A stretch of DNA of 64,000 nucleotides from a virus. The notes beneath the pieces were generated by a model. It worked only from the letters and a program-made list of their open reading frames with translations, searched no databases and was not told the origin of the DNA. The stretch is from IMG/VR virus record IMGVR_UViG_3300034107_000314, positions 91,260 through 155,259 of that record; one strand, 5' to 3'. Both the position numbers and the translations under genes were made by a program. Positions 16,143-24,033 of the stretch are shown piece by piece. The stretch's first letter is position 1. Every line of letters begins with the position of its first letter.

Positions 16143-16460
16143 TTACTCCACTTCTAATGCTTCAATAGCTTCTGATAATTTTCTGCATTGGTATTTTTTT
16201 TCATAATGCTTACCCTCGTATGTATCTGGGTCGCTTTCTCTTTCTTTTACATACTCCTTGTATAATTCATGATGAATCATCTCAAGACCTTTAACTAGAT
16301 AATATATAGCGTCAGAATCGCTTGATTCATTTTTAACATGCATAAACATCTTTAATAGTAATGCGGAAAATCTAGCCCCTTCATCAACGCTTGCTAATTC
16401 TTTTGACATATTATAAGCTCTCTTCTTTATTGTATAATCAAGAGTATTTACCGCCATCAT
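16143..16460 (-). CDS. hypothetical helical protein, up to 105 aa
   Basis: Not recognised. Predominantly helical. A second start at 16409 (MSKELASVDEGARF) preceded by GAGAG is also plausible. Confidence 0.52.
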   Translation of the reverse strand: MMAVNTLDYTIKKRAYNMSKELASVDEGARFSALLLKMFMHVKNESSDSDAIYYLVKGLEMIHHELYKEYVKERESDPDTYEGKHYEKKYQCRKLSEAIEALEVE

Positions 16461-16644
16461 TGCGACTTCTTCTAAAATCAGCTATGACAGCTTCTTCATC
16501 TAAAGAAATTTCAGTAATTTTTGTTATTTGTGCCGATAGAATTATTGTGCTACACATTGTAACAGCAGACCATTCTGTATAAGCAGATATTAACATTGTG
16601 CAGATTCCATGTATATTTTCACATTCTACCTTAAACAGTTTCAT
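16438..16644 (-). CDS. hypothetical protein, 68 aa
   Basis: Not recognised. ATG at 16644 is seven bases after AGGAG; longer readings run into the upstream gene. MKLFKVECENIHGICTML opens a compact alpha/beta sequence. Confidence 0.52.
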   Translation of the reverse strand: MKLFKVECENIHGICTMLISAYTEWSAVTMCSTIILSAQITKITEISLDEEAVIADFRRSRNDGGKYS

Positions 16645-16807
16645 TTTCATCTCCTGCAAATGGTTCTTTTTTATTTCTAGACTTGCCAGATCTGCGACCA
16701 CATGTTGTGCATTTACCTCCACCGGGAGTTATGCTATCTAAGTCACATCTACAATAGAACATGACCTTCTTCGGTTTGCGTTTGTTTATCCTGTTAGGCT
16801 TTTCCAT
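16631..16807 (-). CDS. basic zinc-ribbon-like protein, 58 aa
   Basis: FYCRCDL...KCTTCGRRSGK gives a CxC/CxxC ribbon in a very basic background (NRINKRKPKK). Could bind nucleic acid (inference). Start at 16807 overlaps the upstream stop. Confidence 0.55.
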   Translation of the reverse strand: MEKPNRINKRKPKKVMFYCRCDLDSITPGGGKCTTCGRRSGKSRNKKEPFAGDENETV

Positions 16808-17054
16808 ATTCAAGCTGCCCCATAACTTGTCTTGGTGCGTCTCGCATCTCGTTGACCAGTTCATCATACTGTTCGGGGTAAGAAGCTCTCAGACAAGCCC
16901 CCAGCTCGTCTAACAGAGGGTGAGAGTAATCTCTATTATCGCCCACCACTTCTTCGATTATAAACGACATTTGGGTGAAGTCAAGGCTATCCAGAGAATT
17001 TTCTTTAGCTTGCTCAATAAAATCCGTTATATCAGATGCTTGCTTATTTGTCAT
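16794..17054 (-). CDS. hypothetical acidic protein, 86 aa
   Basis: Not recognised. Helical and acidic. Overlaps neighbours on both sides by about ten bases. Confidence 0.55.
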   Translation of the reverse strand: MTNKQASDITDFIEQAKENSLDSLDFTQMSFIIEEVVGDNRDYSHPLLDELGACLRASYPEQYDELVNEMRDAPRQVMGQLEYGKA

Positions 17055-17334
17055 TAGTTTCCTTTTTAGCAGCCTTGTCTTGATAATATTTGACTAATTG
17101 TCTCTTCAAATCTTCAGTCTCTTTTTTTAAAGTTCCAACAGATTCCTCATTTAATCTTCCTTCGTATATTCCATCGGCAGTCCACATTTGTACATAGTAT
17201 GGCACTTTCATATGGTTGTATCTATCTATTTTAGGTTGAAGTAGGTCTACTTCAGTTGTAGCAAATACTACGCATTCCACAGATGGACTAGCAAAGCTAA
17301 CCCACTCATCTTTTGCTATTAGTATATATATCAT
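17044..17334 (-). CDS. hypothetical protein, 96 aa
   Basis: Not recognised. Beta-rich first half (YILIAKDEWVSFASPSVEC) then a Lys/Glu-rich helix that could form a coiled coil. Confidence 0.55.
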   Translation of the reverse strand: MIYILIAKDEWVSFASPSVECVVFATTEVDLLQPKIDRYNHMKVPYYVQMWTADGIYEGRLNEESVGTLKKETEDLKRQLVKYYQDKAAKKETNDK

Positions 17335-17488
17335 TCATGAATTCTTTCATTTTAGTACACTTTGGACATAAAGTTTCCCACTCTTCATATGACCAATCTG
17401 AGTCTGGCGAGATCATCACATGCCTAGCCTCACCATTTCTTATTGCTATATTAGATATGAATTGACCACAGTTATCACATTTAAACAT
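17306..17488 (-). CDS. zinc-ribbon protein, 60 aa
   Basis: MFKCDNCGQF at the start and TLCPKCTKM near the end give two CxxC knuckles, a treble-clef or ribbon zinc site. Function unknown. Confidence 0.6.
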   Translation of the reverse strand: MFKCDNCGQFISNIAIRNGEARHVMISPDSDWSYEEWETLCPKCTKMKEFMNDIYTNSKR

Positions 17489-17626
17489 TTAATCTTCCTT
17501 ATTGTCGAGTTGCTTTCTTAGTTCTTCAATCTCTTTCTTTAATCTCTCAATCATATCTTCTAAATCTTGAACATATCCACTTTTAAAGTATACCATCTCT
17601 ATTAGAGTCCTTTGTCGTCTAGTCAT
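17489..17626 (-). CDS. coiled-coil microprotein, 45 aa
   Basis: MTRRQRTLIEMVYF, then a heptad helix DLEDMIERLKKEIEELRKQL to near the end. Its stop is directly followed by the ATG of the next gene. Confidence 0.55.
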   Translation of the reverse strand: MTRRQRTLIEMVYFKSGYVQDLEDMIERLKKEIEELRKQLDNKED

Positions 17627-17647
17627 TTATTTGTCCCCGGAATTACA

Positions 17648-17677
17648 AAAGGCACAGAACTCTCGCCCCATGCCTTT
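17648..17677 (-). terminator. hairpin terminator
   Basis: AAAGGCA/TGCCTTT with a 16-base loop; downstream of the 17721-18005 gene and directly before a promoter. A closely similar hairpin lies at 18873. Confidence 0.5.
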
Positions 17678-17706
17678 ATTATACCCTACTTACACGGCTT
17701 TGTCAA
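17678..17706 (-). promoter_or_regulatory. perfect sigma-70 promoter
   Basis: Minus strand TTGACA, 17-base spacer, TATAAT. Reads the block 17626 down to about 14150. Confidence 0.8.
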
Positions 17707-17720
17707 GAAGAAAACATCGT

Positions 17721-18005
17721 TTACCACCAAATAAGTATATAAACCGTTTCATCCTCAGCTATTCCCTGATCTTTTAAAAATTTGATCAGAAATGGATTAC
17801 CATATTCGTATTCATCCTCGCTTGCTCCATCCTCTACATCATTTGCATAATTTTCTTTTAGACTGCTTATTGAAACCTCGACATACGATTCATTAGAACG
17901 CCTTCCATATTGAAACGTCTCAAATATTTCATCTTTTAATTCTTCTGGACATGATCGGTCTTGGGGATCAAGCACCCATTGTTTTGACATGCAATTTTTT
18001 TTCAA
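17721..18005 (-). CDS. hypothetical acidic protein, 94 aa (TTG start)
   Basis: Not recognised. TTG at 18005 lies a good distance from AGGAG; the first ATG, five codons in, is too far. Very acidic middle. Confidence 0.55.
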   Translation of the reverse strand: MKKNCMSKQWVLDPQDRSCPEELKDEIFETFQYGRRSNESYVEVSISSLKENYANDVEDGASEDEYEYGNPFLIKFLKDQGIAEDETVYILIWW

Positions 18006-18080
18006 TTAATTATCTCCTAAAACGCTATCAAGTAAAATGTAGAATTGCACCATCAATAGAATAGTAATCTTGTCAATCAT
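18006..18080 (-). CDS. membrane microprotein, 24 aa
   Basis: Mostly one hydrophobic helix (ITILLMVQFYILL). AAGGTGG precedes the ATG. The stop is directly followed by the TTG of the next gene. Confidence 0.45.
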   Translation of the reverse strand: MIDKITILLMVQFYILLDSVLGDN

Positions 18081-18177
18081 AGTACCACCTTTTCGTAGAT
18101 ATTTTGTTCCTTCGGACTTCCAGCTTTACGCCCACGCAAATTGTTAAGAATGACACTGATAATAACAATATTAACAT
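18073..18177 (-). CDS. membrane microprotein, 34 aa
   Basis: N-terminal membrane helix (MLILLLSVSFLTICVGV) then a basic tail. AGGAG ten bases upstream, within the end of the PEP-CTERM gene. Overlaps the 24-aa ORF by 8 bases. Confidence 0.45.
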   Translation of the reverse strand: MLILLLSVSFLTICVGVKLEVRRNKISTKRWYYD

Positions 18178-18752
18178 AAGGATTTAACTCCTATAAGCAC
18201 TCCAATACAAATGATTGACATTATAATTGTTGATGGTTCTGGCACTTGAGTTATTGGTGTTACGATAGCTGGGCTAAACCTTGGAGTGGCCAAGCTAAAT
18301 ACATTTTCACCTTGAATTGCCCCACTCATAAATAGCTTTATACTATAAGAGCCAGCAGTTAGATTGCCTGAGCTATGTGCTGTTATAGATGTATAGTTGC
18401 TCATCTGTGGTTCATTGAATGTTCCATACGTGATTATATTGTTAGTGCTTGTATTTTTAATCTCATAACTTATAACAGTTGGATTAGATGGATTAGTTGT
18501 TGCTGTAGCTGCTAGTATATTTACATATATTTCGCTTGAGCCAGTATTATCCGTTACGTTGAAGTTTGTGATGTACGAGCCGTACATGATATAAGAACTT
18601 GTTGCTCCATACGAAGCGCCGATTCCCCATGTAGGAGCTGTTGCTGGCGCACTTGGATTGCTTGAGTGGGGGACGGTTATCAAAAAGTCCATCGCATGGC
18701 CGACAGAACACCATCCAGCGAGAACAATAGCTAGACTTCGGAGTATTCTCAT
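18171..18752 (-). CDS. PEP-CTERM domain exported protein
   Basis: 193 residues. Residues 1-20 are a signal peptide ending AGWCSVGHA. The mature part is Ser/Thr/Asn-rich. The C-terminus reads QVPEPSTIIMSIICIGVLIG, the VPEP box plus membrane helix recognised by exosortase, but it ends VKSLC without the usual Arg cluster. PEP-CTERM proteins are sorted to the surface by exosortase-bearing bacteria. A phage copy is odd and may have been acquired from the host. Confidence 0.82.
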   Translation of the reverse strand: MRILRSLAIVLAGWCSVGHAMDFLITVPHSSNPSAPATAPTWGIGASYGATSSYIMYGSYITNFNVTDNTGSSEIYVNILAATATTNPSNPTVISYEIKNTSTNNIITYGTFNEPQMSNYTSITAHSSGNLTAGSYSIKLFMSGAIQGENVFSLATPRFSPAIVTPITQVPEPSTIIMSIICIGVLIGVKSLC

Positions 18753-18830
18753 TTGTTGCTTTCGTCAATATTGGGCTACACTTTACGCACTCCGTTCTAG
18801 TCAATACGAGAGATCCTATCTCACGAATCC

Positions 18831-18858
18831 ATTGTATCACAGGCGATCTGAATGTCAA
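18831..18858 (-). promoter_or_regulatory. promoter of the PEP-CTERM gene
   Basis: Minus strand TTGACA, 16-base spacer, TACAAT. Confidence 0.7.
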
Positions 18859-18872
18859 GGGGAAAAAGAAAA

Positions 18873-18898
18873 AGGCACAGAATTTTCATTCCATGCCT
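18873..18898 (-). terminator. hairpin terminator with T run
   Basis: On the minus strand AGGCA/TGCCT, then TTTTCTTTTTCC. Similar to the hairpin at 17648. Ends the 18929-19114 gene. Confidence 0.55.
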
Positions 18899-18928
18899 AT
18901 TATATATTTTTTCTCTAGTTTTTTCTAA

Positions 18929-19114
18929 TTAATCTTCTTTTTTCTCATTAGATTGTTCACTTTTGTTACGTTTTGCCAGCCTTTGATTGGATACATTACA
19001 CTTCTTACATAAAGGATAATGTCTAAAATCGGTCTGTTGAACTCTTTTACATTGAGTGCATGTGAATACTAGTACGCTTTGGCCATTTTTATTTTTAATA
19101 CCCATATTTCTCAC
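18929..19114 (-). CDS. zinc-ribbon protein, 61 aa
   Basis: FTCTQCKRVQQ and PLCKKCNVSNQRL give two CxxC knuckles; the C-terminus is Lys/Glu/Ser-rich. Function unknown. Confidence 0.6.
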   Translation of the reverse strand: MRNMGIKNKNGQSVLVFTCTQCKRVQQTDFRHYPLCKKCNVSNQRLAKRNKSEQSNEKKED

Positions 19115-19143
19115 AAATCACCTATAAAGGGGTTAAAAACGCC

Positions 19144-19329
19144 TTAATTGAGGCTATAAAGGCCATAAATAAGACATAAACTATATATAAACACTAAAAC
19201 AGACATAATAAAACTAATAGGACTAATAGAGAATAATACATTAGATAGATTAACTATAATAGATCTAATAGATAGGTTGGTTTGATTATCTTTTTTATTT
19301 GTATTACCCTCTATAATCTGATTACGCAC
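19144..19329 (-). CDS. small membrane protein, about 61 aa
   Basis: Not recognised. The C-terminal third is a membrane helix (ISFIMSVLVFIYSLCLIYGL). GTG at 19329 is used because GGAGGGG precedes it; the codons upstream overlap a TTGTGTATATG late-type motif. Confidence 0.45.
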   Translation of the reverse strand: MRNQIIEGNTNKKDNQTNLSIRSIIVNLSNVLFSISPISFIMSVLVFIYSLCLIYGLYSLN

Positions 19330-19387
19330 GGTCCCCTCCATATACACAAAATAACGTAATATTAATATGATATCACTTTAATATCAC

Positions 19388-19681
19388 TTAAATATCAATG
19401 ATTTTACACTCATTTTTTTCATCAAACAGCTTAATTTGTAGGTTATTGTAAGAAAAGTAGTATGAAACGATATCATAGTTATTAGAATCATTTAGTTTAA
19501 CCCAAAAGTTGACACGACCCGCCTCATGTTTGTAAAATATAGTGTCAGTTTTGATAGTATCTGCTGGTTTGGTGATATTCCTTGTAAGAGCTACTCTAAT
19601 CTTGGCTTCTTCTCTATTCATTTTTGGACTCTCACTCTCTACAGTACGCTTTTGGACTGGACGAGTTGCGGTTTTGATCAT
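19388..19681 (-). CDS. hypothetical protein, 97 aa
   Basis: Not recognised. Basic N-terminus, beta-rich C-terminus (VNFWVKLNDSNNYDIVSYYF). Start at 19681 for the AGAGGG upstream. Both a sigma-70 promoter (19733) and a GTGTATATT late-type motif lie before it. Confidence 0.55.
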   Translation of the reverse strand: MIKTATRPVQKRTVESESPKMNREEAKIRVALTRNITKPADTIKTDTIFYKHEAGRVNFWVKLNDSNNYDIVSYYFSYNNLQIKLFDEKNECKIIDI

Positions 19682-19732
19682 TTCATTGCCCTCTCTATAT
19701 AGAATATACACTTTTTTGCCGTTTCTACCATA

Positions 19733-19760
19733 ATTATACCAGTTTTTTTTAAGAAGTCAA
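19733..19760 (-). promoter_or_regulatory. sigma-70 type promoter
   Basis: Minus strand TTGACT, 16-base spacer, TATAAT. Confidence 0.65.
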
Positions 19761-20332
19761 CAAAAAACACTTAAAAATTGTGTATATATTAATAGGAAAG
19801 AATATATTGCAAGCTTAACATGACAGATCCATTCGCACTCTTAACATGACAGCTCTCCTGAATATAGAAAATTCCTAAAATGTTAGTTGCCTCTGTTCTA
19901 TATAGCCTATCTTGACACTTGCTGTATCTGGGACTTCATCCCCCACACACGCAGGTTTATTCCCATTTATAGAAATAATTTTAAAATACCATTCTTTTGA
20001 TCGGCGATTGTGGTTGCCGTTTTCACTGTTCACTGGTATCATCATAGTGTAATGAAATGAAGTCTTGGTGAACTCCCATGAGGAGACGAATGGGTTGTGA
20101 ACTAAGACGCAATGGAATGGAAGTATGGGGATTCAGAATCTCTATAGAAACAGGTTTTAATTTAAGGGTTTGAGATTTATACTTAGAGCCTTTAAAGAAT
20201 ATTAGCAAGTAAAGAAATATAAGTATGGTTAAGAGAATAATACAATGGTTACTTCTTATCTTGCTAATATACTTCAGTAAGTATTGTAAGAATAGAAGAA
20301 CACTAACATACAGTTTAATCAAGGAGAGTACA
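19761..20332. other. 572-bp region without a convincing gene
   Basis: Holds a plus-strand TTGTGTATATATTAATAGG late-type motif near 19785, a direct repeat of CTTAACATGACAG 30 bases apart near 19816 and 19846, a weak 56-codon minus ORF starting at 20045, and a weak TTG-initiated minus ORF at 20023-20322 with two hydrophobic stretches. Neither ORF has a good ribosome site. Confidence 0.4.
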
Positions 20333-20680
20333 ATGGGTTTAATTTACGAAGTTGGTTTGGCTAGTTCAGTATCACCAGATGTTGTTAAGAGAGTACTGAG
20401 TGTAACAGTAGATGGTGCGGAAGTTGTAACAGAAGTGGACACTACTGCTACAAAATATGTGTTAGCTCCTGTTAAAGAGGGCGCTAATGTGACGGTGGCC
20501 CTGAAGGATGTGGATGACGCTGGCAATTCAAGCGAGTGGGCCACTGTAAGCTTTGTGGCAAAGGATACGCTCCCTCCAGAGACTCCGGGCGCTCCTACAG
20601 TCACTCTAGTAGAAGAAGTGGCCGATCCTGCCCCTGTGGTCATTGAAGGTGACGCTGTGGTTATTCCAACTGAAGGTTGA
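20333..20680 (+). CDS. Ig/FnIII-like domain protein, 115 aa
   Basis: Single plus-strand gene in a minus-strand region. AAGGAGAG precedes the ATG at 20333. VKEGANVTVALKDVDDAGNS followed by PPETPGAP looks like an immunoglobulin- or fibronectin-like beta sandwich with a Pro-rich link. The product is acidic. It has its own terminator. Such lone genes are often accessory virion or surface-binding proteins (inference). Confidence 0.65.
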   Translation: MGLIYEVGLASSVSPDVVKRVLSVTVDGAEVVTEVDTTATKYVLAPVKEGANVTVALKDVDDAGNSSEWATVSFVAKDTLPPETPGAPTVTLVEEVADPAPVVIEGDAVVIPTEG

Positions 20681-20701
20681 TTTAGCTATATATAAACAAA
20701 A

Positions 20702-20736
20702 TAAGCCCAGAGGAATTAACCTCCGGGCTTTTTTAT
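20702..20736 (+). terminator. rho-independent terminator
   Basis: AAGCCCAGAGG/CCTCCGGGCTT with one mismatch, six-base loop AATTAA, then TTTTTT. Ends the Ig-like gene. Confidence 0.85.
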
Positions 20737-20803
20737 TATACTTTTGGCATGAAAGTTACACTAGATTATTTAAAGTATAAAAGTAATATCTTAGCGTGCA
20801 ACT

Positions 20804-20857
20804 AAAAGTTAGCTGACTATGGCTATCCTGACGAATCTTAATATATAAGATGTTACA
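20804..20857 (-). repeat. TTAGCTGACT 5'-UTR repeat, copy A
   Basis: About 54 bases: AAAAGTTAGCTGACTAT..., then ACGAATCTTAATATATAAGATG. Overlaps the end of the 20853-21053 gene. Five copies in the window. Confidence 0.75.
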
Positions 20858-21053
20858 AGTCTAGACCATAGTCATCTGCATCATCTGATTTTGCTAGGCA
20901 CAATTCCCTCCATAGGGATTCTGCAAAGCTGACCAAATACTTAACACGGTCAGGGCTAGTGACTTCCCTAACACTATTTTTATATACTTCTACTGCTAAT
21001 TCTGAACAGAAGAAATCTGCTAAGAAGCTCGCCTTGTCAAGTTCATCGTCCAT
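20853..21053 (-). CDS. hypothetical acidic protein, 66 aa
   Basis: Not recognised. Start MDDELDKASFLADFF at 21053 for its AAGGA site; earlier ATGs fall in the repeat copy B leader. Helical. Confidence 0.58.
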   Translation of the reverse strand: MDDELDKASFLADFFCSELAVEVYKNSVREVTSPDRVKYLVSFAESLWRELCLAKSDDADDYGLDL

Positions 21054-21065
21054 ATTGTATTCCTT

Positions 21066-21119
21066 AAAAGTTAGCTGACTGTGGCTCATCCTGCGAATCA
21101 TAATAGATAAGGTGATACA
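21066..21119 (-). repeat. TTAGCTGACT 5'-UTR repeat, copy B
   Basis: Same layout as copy A; in mRNA sense it lies directly before the ribosome site of the 66-aa gene. Confidence 0.75.
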
Positions 21120-21220
21120 TTTAGTTTATGATATCCGAATATAAATAGTTAGGTGAACTAAGCCTGTATCAAGGCGATTATTTCTAATCAAATCCTACTT
21201 GTCTTTATATCCATATTAAT

Positions 21221-21249
21221 ATTATACCAGAGGGTCTATGAATTGTCAA
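21221..21249 (-). promoter_or_regulatory. perfect sigma-70 promoter
   Basis: Minus strand TTGACA, 17-base spacer, TATAAT; drives the 66-aa gene through repeat copy B. Confidence 0.8.
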
Positions 21250-21263
21250 CTATAAAATTTAAA

Positions 21264-21401
21264 TTACAATGGTCTTGGCATACACCCTGTGGTAGTTCCA
21301 CCCGGACGTGGAGTATAAACAATTCCAATAGGTCTAGAAACTGAAGTCTTAATAAGTTTAACTAATACATCAGGCTTTGGCGGTGGCGGTGGAACGTACA
21401 T
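21264..21401 (-). CDS. proline-rich microprotein, 45 aa
   Basis: Begins MYVPPPPPKP and ends in a Gly/Thr/Pro-rich tail. AGGAG precedes the ATG and repeat copy C is its leader. Not recognised. Confidence 0.5.
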   Translation of the reverse strand: MYVPPPPPKPDVLVKLIKTSVSRPIGIVYTPRPGGTTTGCMPRPL

Positions 21402-21413
21402 TTTGATTCTCCT

Positions 21414-21467
21414 AAAAGTTAGCTGACTGTCACTATTCCCACGAATCTTATTATATAAGATGATACA
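21414..21467 (-). repeat. TTAGCTGACT 5'-UTR repeat, copy C
   Basis: Contains the inverted pair ATCTTA/TAAGAT and, on the minus strand, TATAAT preceded 17 bases upstream by TTGGAT, so it may also be a promoter. Confidence 0.75.
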
Positions 21468-21500
21468 AAAAAATCCAAAAAAAAGGCCGGAGGGACAAAG

Positions 21501-21533
21501 CCCCCCAACCCCTCCAAACCCCCCAAGTCACCC
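21501..21533 (-). other. G-quadruplex motif after the DUF932 gene
   Basis: Minus strand has four G runs of 3, 6, 4 and 6 bases with loops of 6, 6 and 2, overlapping the stop codon and 3' UTR of the DUF932 gene. A T8 run follows shortly after. Confidence 0.6.
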
Positions 21534-22703
21534 AGCCGCTGCGAACACCTCATCTATCTGTTCTGACGTAATCGTCTTAGAGTACGCATTCAGCCTATCC
21601 CAATCATTCTCCGTATAGCTCGTAAGTTGTCCGCCCAACTCATCGAACTTGACCCAAGTCTCATTGGAGAGATTTTGCCCAGCCCTTGTGATAGAATTGA
21701 CAATTCCAAACAAGTTCCGATCATCTTTCTCAAATGTGGCAAACTGAGTTAAGACTTCTCTGCTCTCAGTTTTATCTAGTTTACTCCTAAGACATACAGC
21801 ACCTAAGATTTGTTTCATCGAACCTTCAACCTTTAAAGTTTGCAGGCCGAGGAACTTTCTAACACCAATTGGAATTAGTGGTAGTTGCTTCTCAATATTA
21901 TCGACGATACGCTTCTTAAGGTCAACTAGGTCAATCTTACCGATGTGACGACGATCAATCATCTCGCCCTCAGTTTTGCCCCAGATACAGCCGTTCATAC
22001 AGATAGACCTGAACAGGCTAGGCTTTTGACTAATCCTACGCTTGCCGATCTCACAATTCCCAACCGAGAGCATTCCACCATAGTCTGAGTCATCGCTTTG
22101 ACCATAGTCAATAATACTGTCAGGTAATAGGAGATTACCATAGATAGTATCATCGTCGCCCCGCCAGTGAGAATACATGGAACCCGGCAGATGCTCGTTC
22201 ATCGTTTCGAGATACCATCTATTATCAATCGGTGCATATCTATCGCTGACAAATGCACGAAGTGTACCATCGCTATAAGCACGAAGTCGATATTTCTTAT
22301 CCTTGTCCGCTCTTCGCATAGCATTTTTAGCAATACGAACAGCAACGTCCGAATCTTCCCAATCCGAATCATCTTGATTCAATAGCTCCCGAATGACTGT
22401 TGACGATGGCAGCTTGAGCCGCCCAGCGAATTGGCCCAATGCCCATTCTGTTGGTTTATATTGTTTACCTGCAACTTCGAAGGCAAACTTGCCGCCCTCA
22501 CCTACCACTGGTTCGATATCTGACAATGGAACCAGCATGTCCTCACGTTCCTCAGCAGACCGTTGAACAGTTTCCATCACCTGATCGAACGATTGGCACT
22601 TTTTAGCCCAGATCTTTGACACATGGAATCCATCGGCAAAGCCTTGTTGAGCCTTGACGAATGCACCAGCAGACTTGTCACTCTTGATCTCTAGCGTACT
22701 CAT
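21528..22703 (-). CDS. DUF932 phage/plasmid-like protein
   Basis: 391 residues, the usual length. Features: AGQYKPTEWALGQF-like region (KQYKPTEWALGQFAGRLKLP), RLRAYSDGTLRAFVSDRYAP, then CMNGCIWG. Such proteins are common on phages and plasmids and have no firm biochemical role. Strong promoter at 22753. Confidence 0.82.
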   Translation of the reverse strand: MSTLEIKSDKSAGAFVKAQQGFADGFHVSKIWAKKCQSFDQVMETVQRSAEEREDMLVPLSDIEPVVGEGGKFAFEVAGKQYKPTEWALGQFAGRLKLPSSTVIRELLNQDDSDWEDSDVAVRIAKNAMRRADKDKKYRLRAYSDGTLRAFVSDRYAPIDNRWYLETMNEHLPGSMYSHWRGDDDTIYGNLLLPDSIIDYGQSDDSDYGGMLSVGNCEIGKRRISQKPSLFRSICMNGCIWGKTEGEMIDRRHIGKIDLVDLKKRIVDNIEKQLPLIPIGVRKFLGLQTLKVEGSMKQILGAVCLRSKLDKTESREVLTQFATFEKDDRNLFGIVNSITRAGQNLSNETWVKFDELGGQLTSYTENDWDRLNAYSKTITSEQIDEVFAAAG

Positions 22704-22752
22704 ATCTTTTGTCCTGCAATACTTGGTTAGTTGTTGTCTTCCTTACTCTTAT

Positions 22753-22780
22753 ATTATACCACAGGATTTCACCTTGTCAA
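22753..22780 (-). promoter_or_regulatory. sigma-70 promoter of the DUF932 gene
   Basis: Minus strand TTGACA, 16-base spacer, TATAAT. Confidence 0.75.
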
Positions 22781-22783
22781 GAG

Positions 22784-23047
22784 TTAAGAATACATTTCTT
22801 TCAATTCATTTACTTCCATCTGAGTGTTTACTATGTTCAAGGCCACTAGCATAGCAAAGTAGATTTGCTGCGATAGTTCCTTGTCACCCTGACTTACTTG
22901 ATTAGCAAGTGTATAAACCAAGGTAGATAAGACTCTATTCTCTTTATTGAGTTCAAGAGCCTTATCCTTAGCATACTTGAGCAGATCTCTCATAGCCTCT
23001 CTATGGACACTCTCTCCCACTTCTACGTCAATCTTTGGTAGCATCAT
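22784..23047 (-). CDS. hypothetical helical protein, 87 aa
   Basis: Not recognised. Almost entirely helical. Two adjacent ATGs at the start. Confidence 0.58.
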   Translation of the reverse strand: MMLPKIDVEVGESVHREAMRDLLKYAKDKALELNKENRVLSTLVYTLANQVSQGDKELSQQIYFAMLVALNIVNTQMEVNELKEMYS

Positions 23048-23195
23048 TTATCACTCTCACTTCTACAACAGGATATCCGACCCAAGCATTATATGCCACA
23101 GGAACTTCACGCATGATCCTTTCTCTGAGTTCAGGAGTCATGTAATATTCGACGACTTTTAGGATCTGCTCTTTTTGGTGATGCGTCATGCTCAT
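23028..23195 (-). CDS. hypothetical protein, 55 aa
   Basis: Not recognised. Opens MSMTHHQKEQILKVVEYYM; overlaps the next gene by 20 bases and the previous stop by one base (TAATG). Confidence 0.58.
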   Translation of the reverse strand: MSMTHHQKEQILKVVEYYMTPELRERIMREVPVAYNAWVGYPVVEVRVINDATKD

Positions 23196-23443
23196 TATTT
23201 GATCTCGTACTTATAGGTTTTTTCTTCGTAGACTAAAGGCTTTGCCGTACTTACACCCTCTACGATTGCAAGACGATAGCCAAGACGTTCGAGAGCCTCA
23301 TAGTGAGCAGCATCGCTTGACTGTACGTCACAATAGCCACCTTCTTCAGCGTCACGAATGTTTGCATCGGCCTTGAACTCCGCTTCTAAATCTTGTGACT
23401 CGCCAGTTTTTTCGTTGGTTAGGACAAATTTCCAGCTACGCAT
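23195..23443 (-). CDS. hypothetical protein, 82 aa
   Basis: Not recognised. WKFVLTNEKTGESQDLEAEF suggests a beta hairpin start; ends in a Lys/Tyr/Glu strand. Confidence 0.58.
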   Translation of the reverse strand: MRSWKFVLTNEKTGESQDLEAEFKADANIRDAEEGGYCDVQSSDAAHYEALERLGYRLAIVEGVSTAKPLVYEEKTYKYEIK

Positions 23444-23583
23444 TGTTGATTCTCCAATGTCACTTTCATGTTATGTACTAGTAGTTTGCTACCACTCATT
23501 GTCACTGTAGATATTGTACCATCTGGAGTCTTGCATGTCAAGATCCAAAGTTGATTATGTCGAACGATTTCGTAGGTGTTCAT
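23419..23583 (-). CDS. hypothetical protein, 54 aa
   Basis: Not recognised. ATGA overlap with the stop before it and 25-base overlap with the next gene support coding. A perfect-spaced promoter (23513) lies inside it. Confidence 0.52.
   Translation of the reverse strand: MNTYEIVRHNQLWILTCKTPDGTISTVTMSGSKLLVHNMKVTLENQQCVAGNLS
23513..23541 (-). promoter_or_regulatory. sigma-70 promoter
   Basis: Minus strand TTGACA, 17-base spacer, TACAAT. Confidence 0.65.
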
Positions 23584-23777
23584 GATTGTCCCCAATTCTC
23601 AATTTCGTATTGTGTTTCGCCAGCGTTTCGAGCGTAGATAGTTTTATCACTTGCGTAGGGATGGTCAAAGTTGAAAGGCTTATAGATCTCATACTTATAT
23701 AGAGACCCATTCGTCTTTTTTACTACCAGCCCTTTGGACTTAGCTAGTTGTTCAAGAGCTTTGAGTGTTAATCTCAT
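23580..23777 (-). CDS. hypothetical protein, 65 aa
   Basis: Not recognised. N-terminal helix LTLKALEQLAKSKGLVVKK then a Tyr-rich strand region; ends WGQS. Confidence 0.58.
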   Translation of the reverse strand: MRLTLKALEQLAKSKGLVVKKTNGSLYKYEIYKPFNFDHPYASDKTIYARNAGETQYEIENWGQS

Positions 23778-24010
23778 TTGTCAATATCCTCTGGTAAGGG
23801 AAATCCACCAATGACAGGACAGTTATCTCCATCCAATTCGCCTTGAGTTCGGATACCCATATTCTCTAGCTCAGCCTCAAACGCCTCTTGACTATCTAAT
23901 AGACGATCAAGCAGTGTTATTTGATAGTATTCAATTAGACTTTCTATATCCATACTGTCAACCGACAACTGAGCCAGATTCTTACAATTACTGTATGTGT
24001 TCTCGATCAT
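23774..24010 (-). CDS. hypothetical acidic protein, 78 aa
   Basis: Not recognised. Start at 24010 because AAAGGGA precedes it and the earlier ATG lies in the promoter -10 box. Helical. Confidence 0.58.
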   Translation of the reverse strand: MIENTYSNCKNLAQLSVDSMDIESLIEYYQITLLDRLLDSQEAFEAELENMGIRTQGELDGDNCPVIGGFPLPEDIDK

Positions 24011-24033
24011 ATCTTTCCCTTTCTTGTACTGCA

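Noticed and set aside
18547-18858. Minus ORF overlapping the PEP-CTERM gene start
   Set aside because: Lies over the promoter and in a different frame from the convincing signal-peptide gene.
20023-20322. 99-aa minus ORF with two hydrophobic stretches
   Set aside because: TTG start without ribosome site, overlapping the leader of the plus-strand Ig-like gene.
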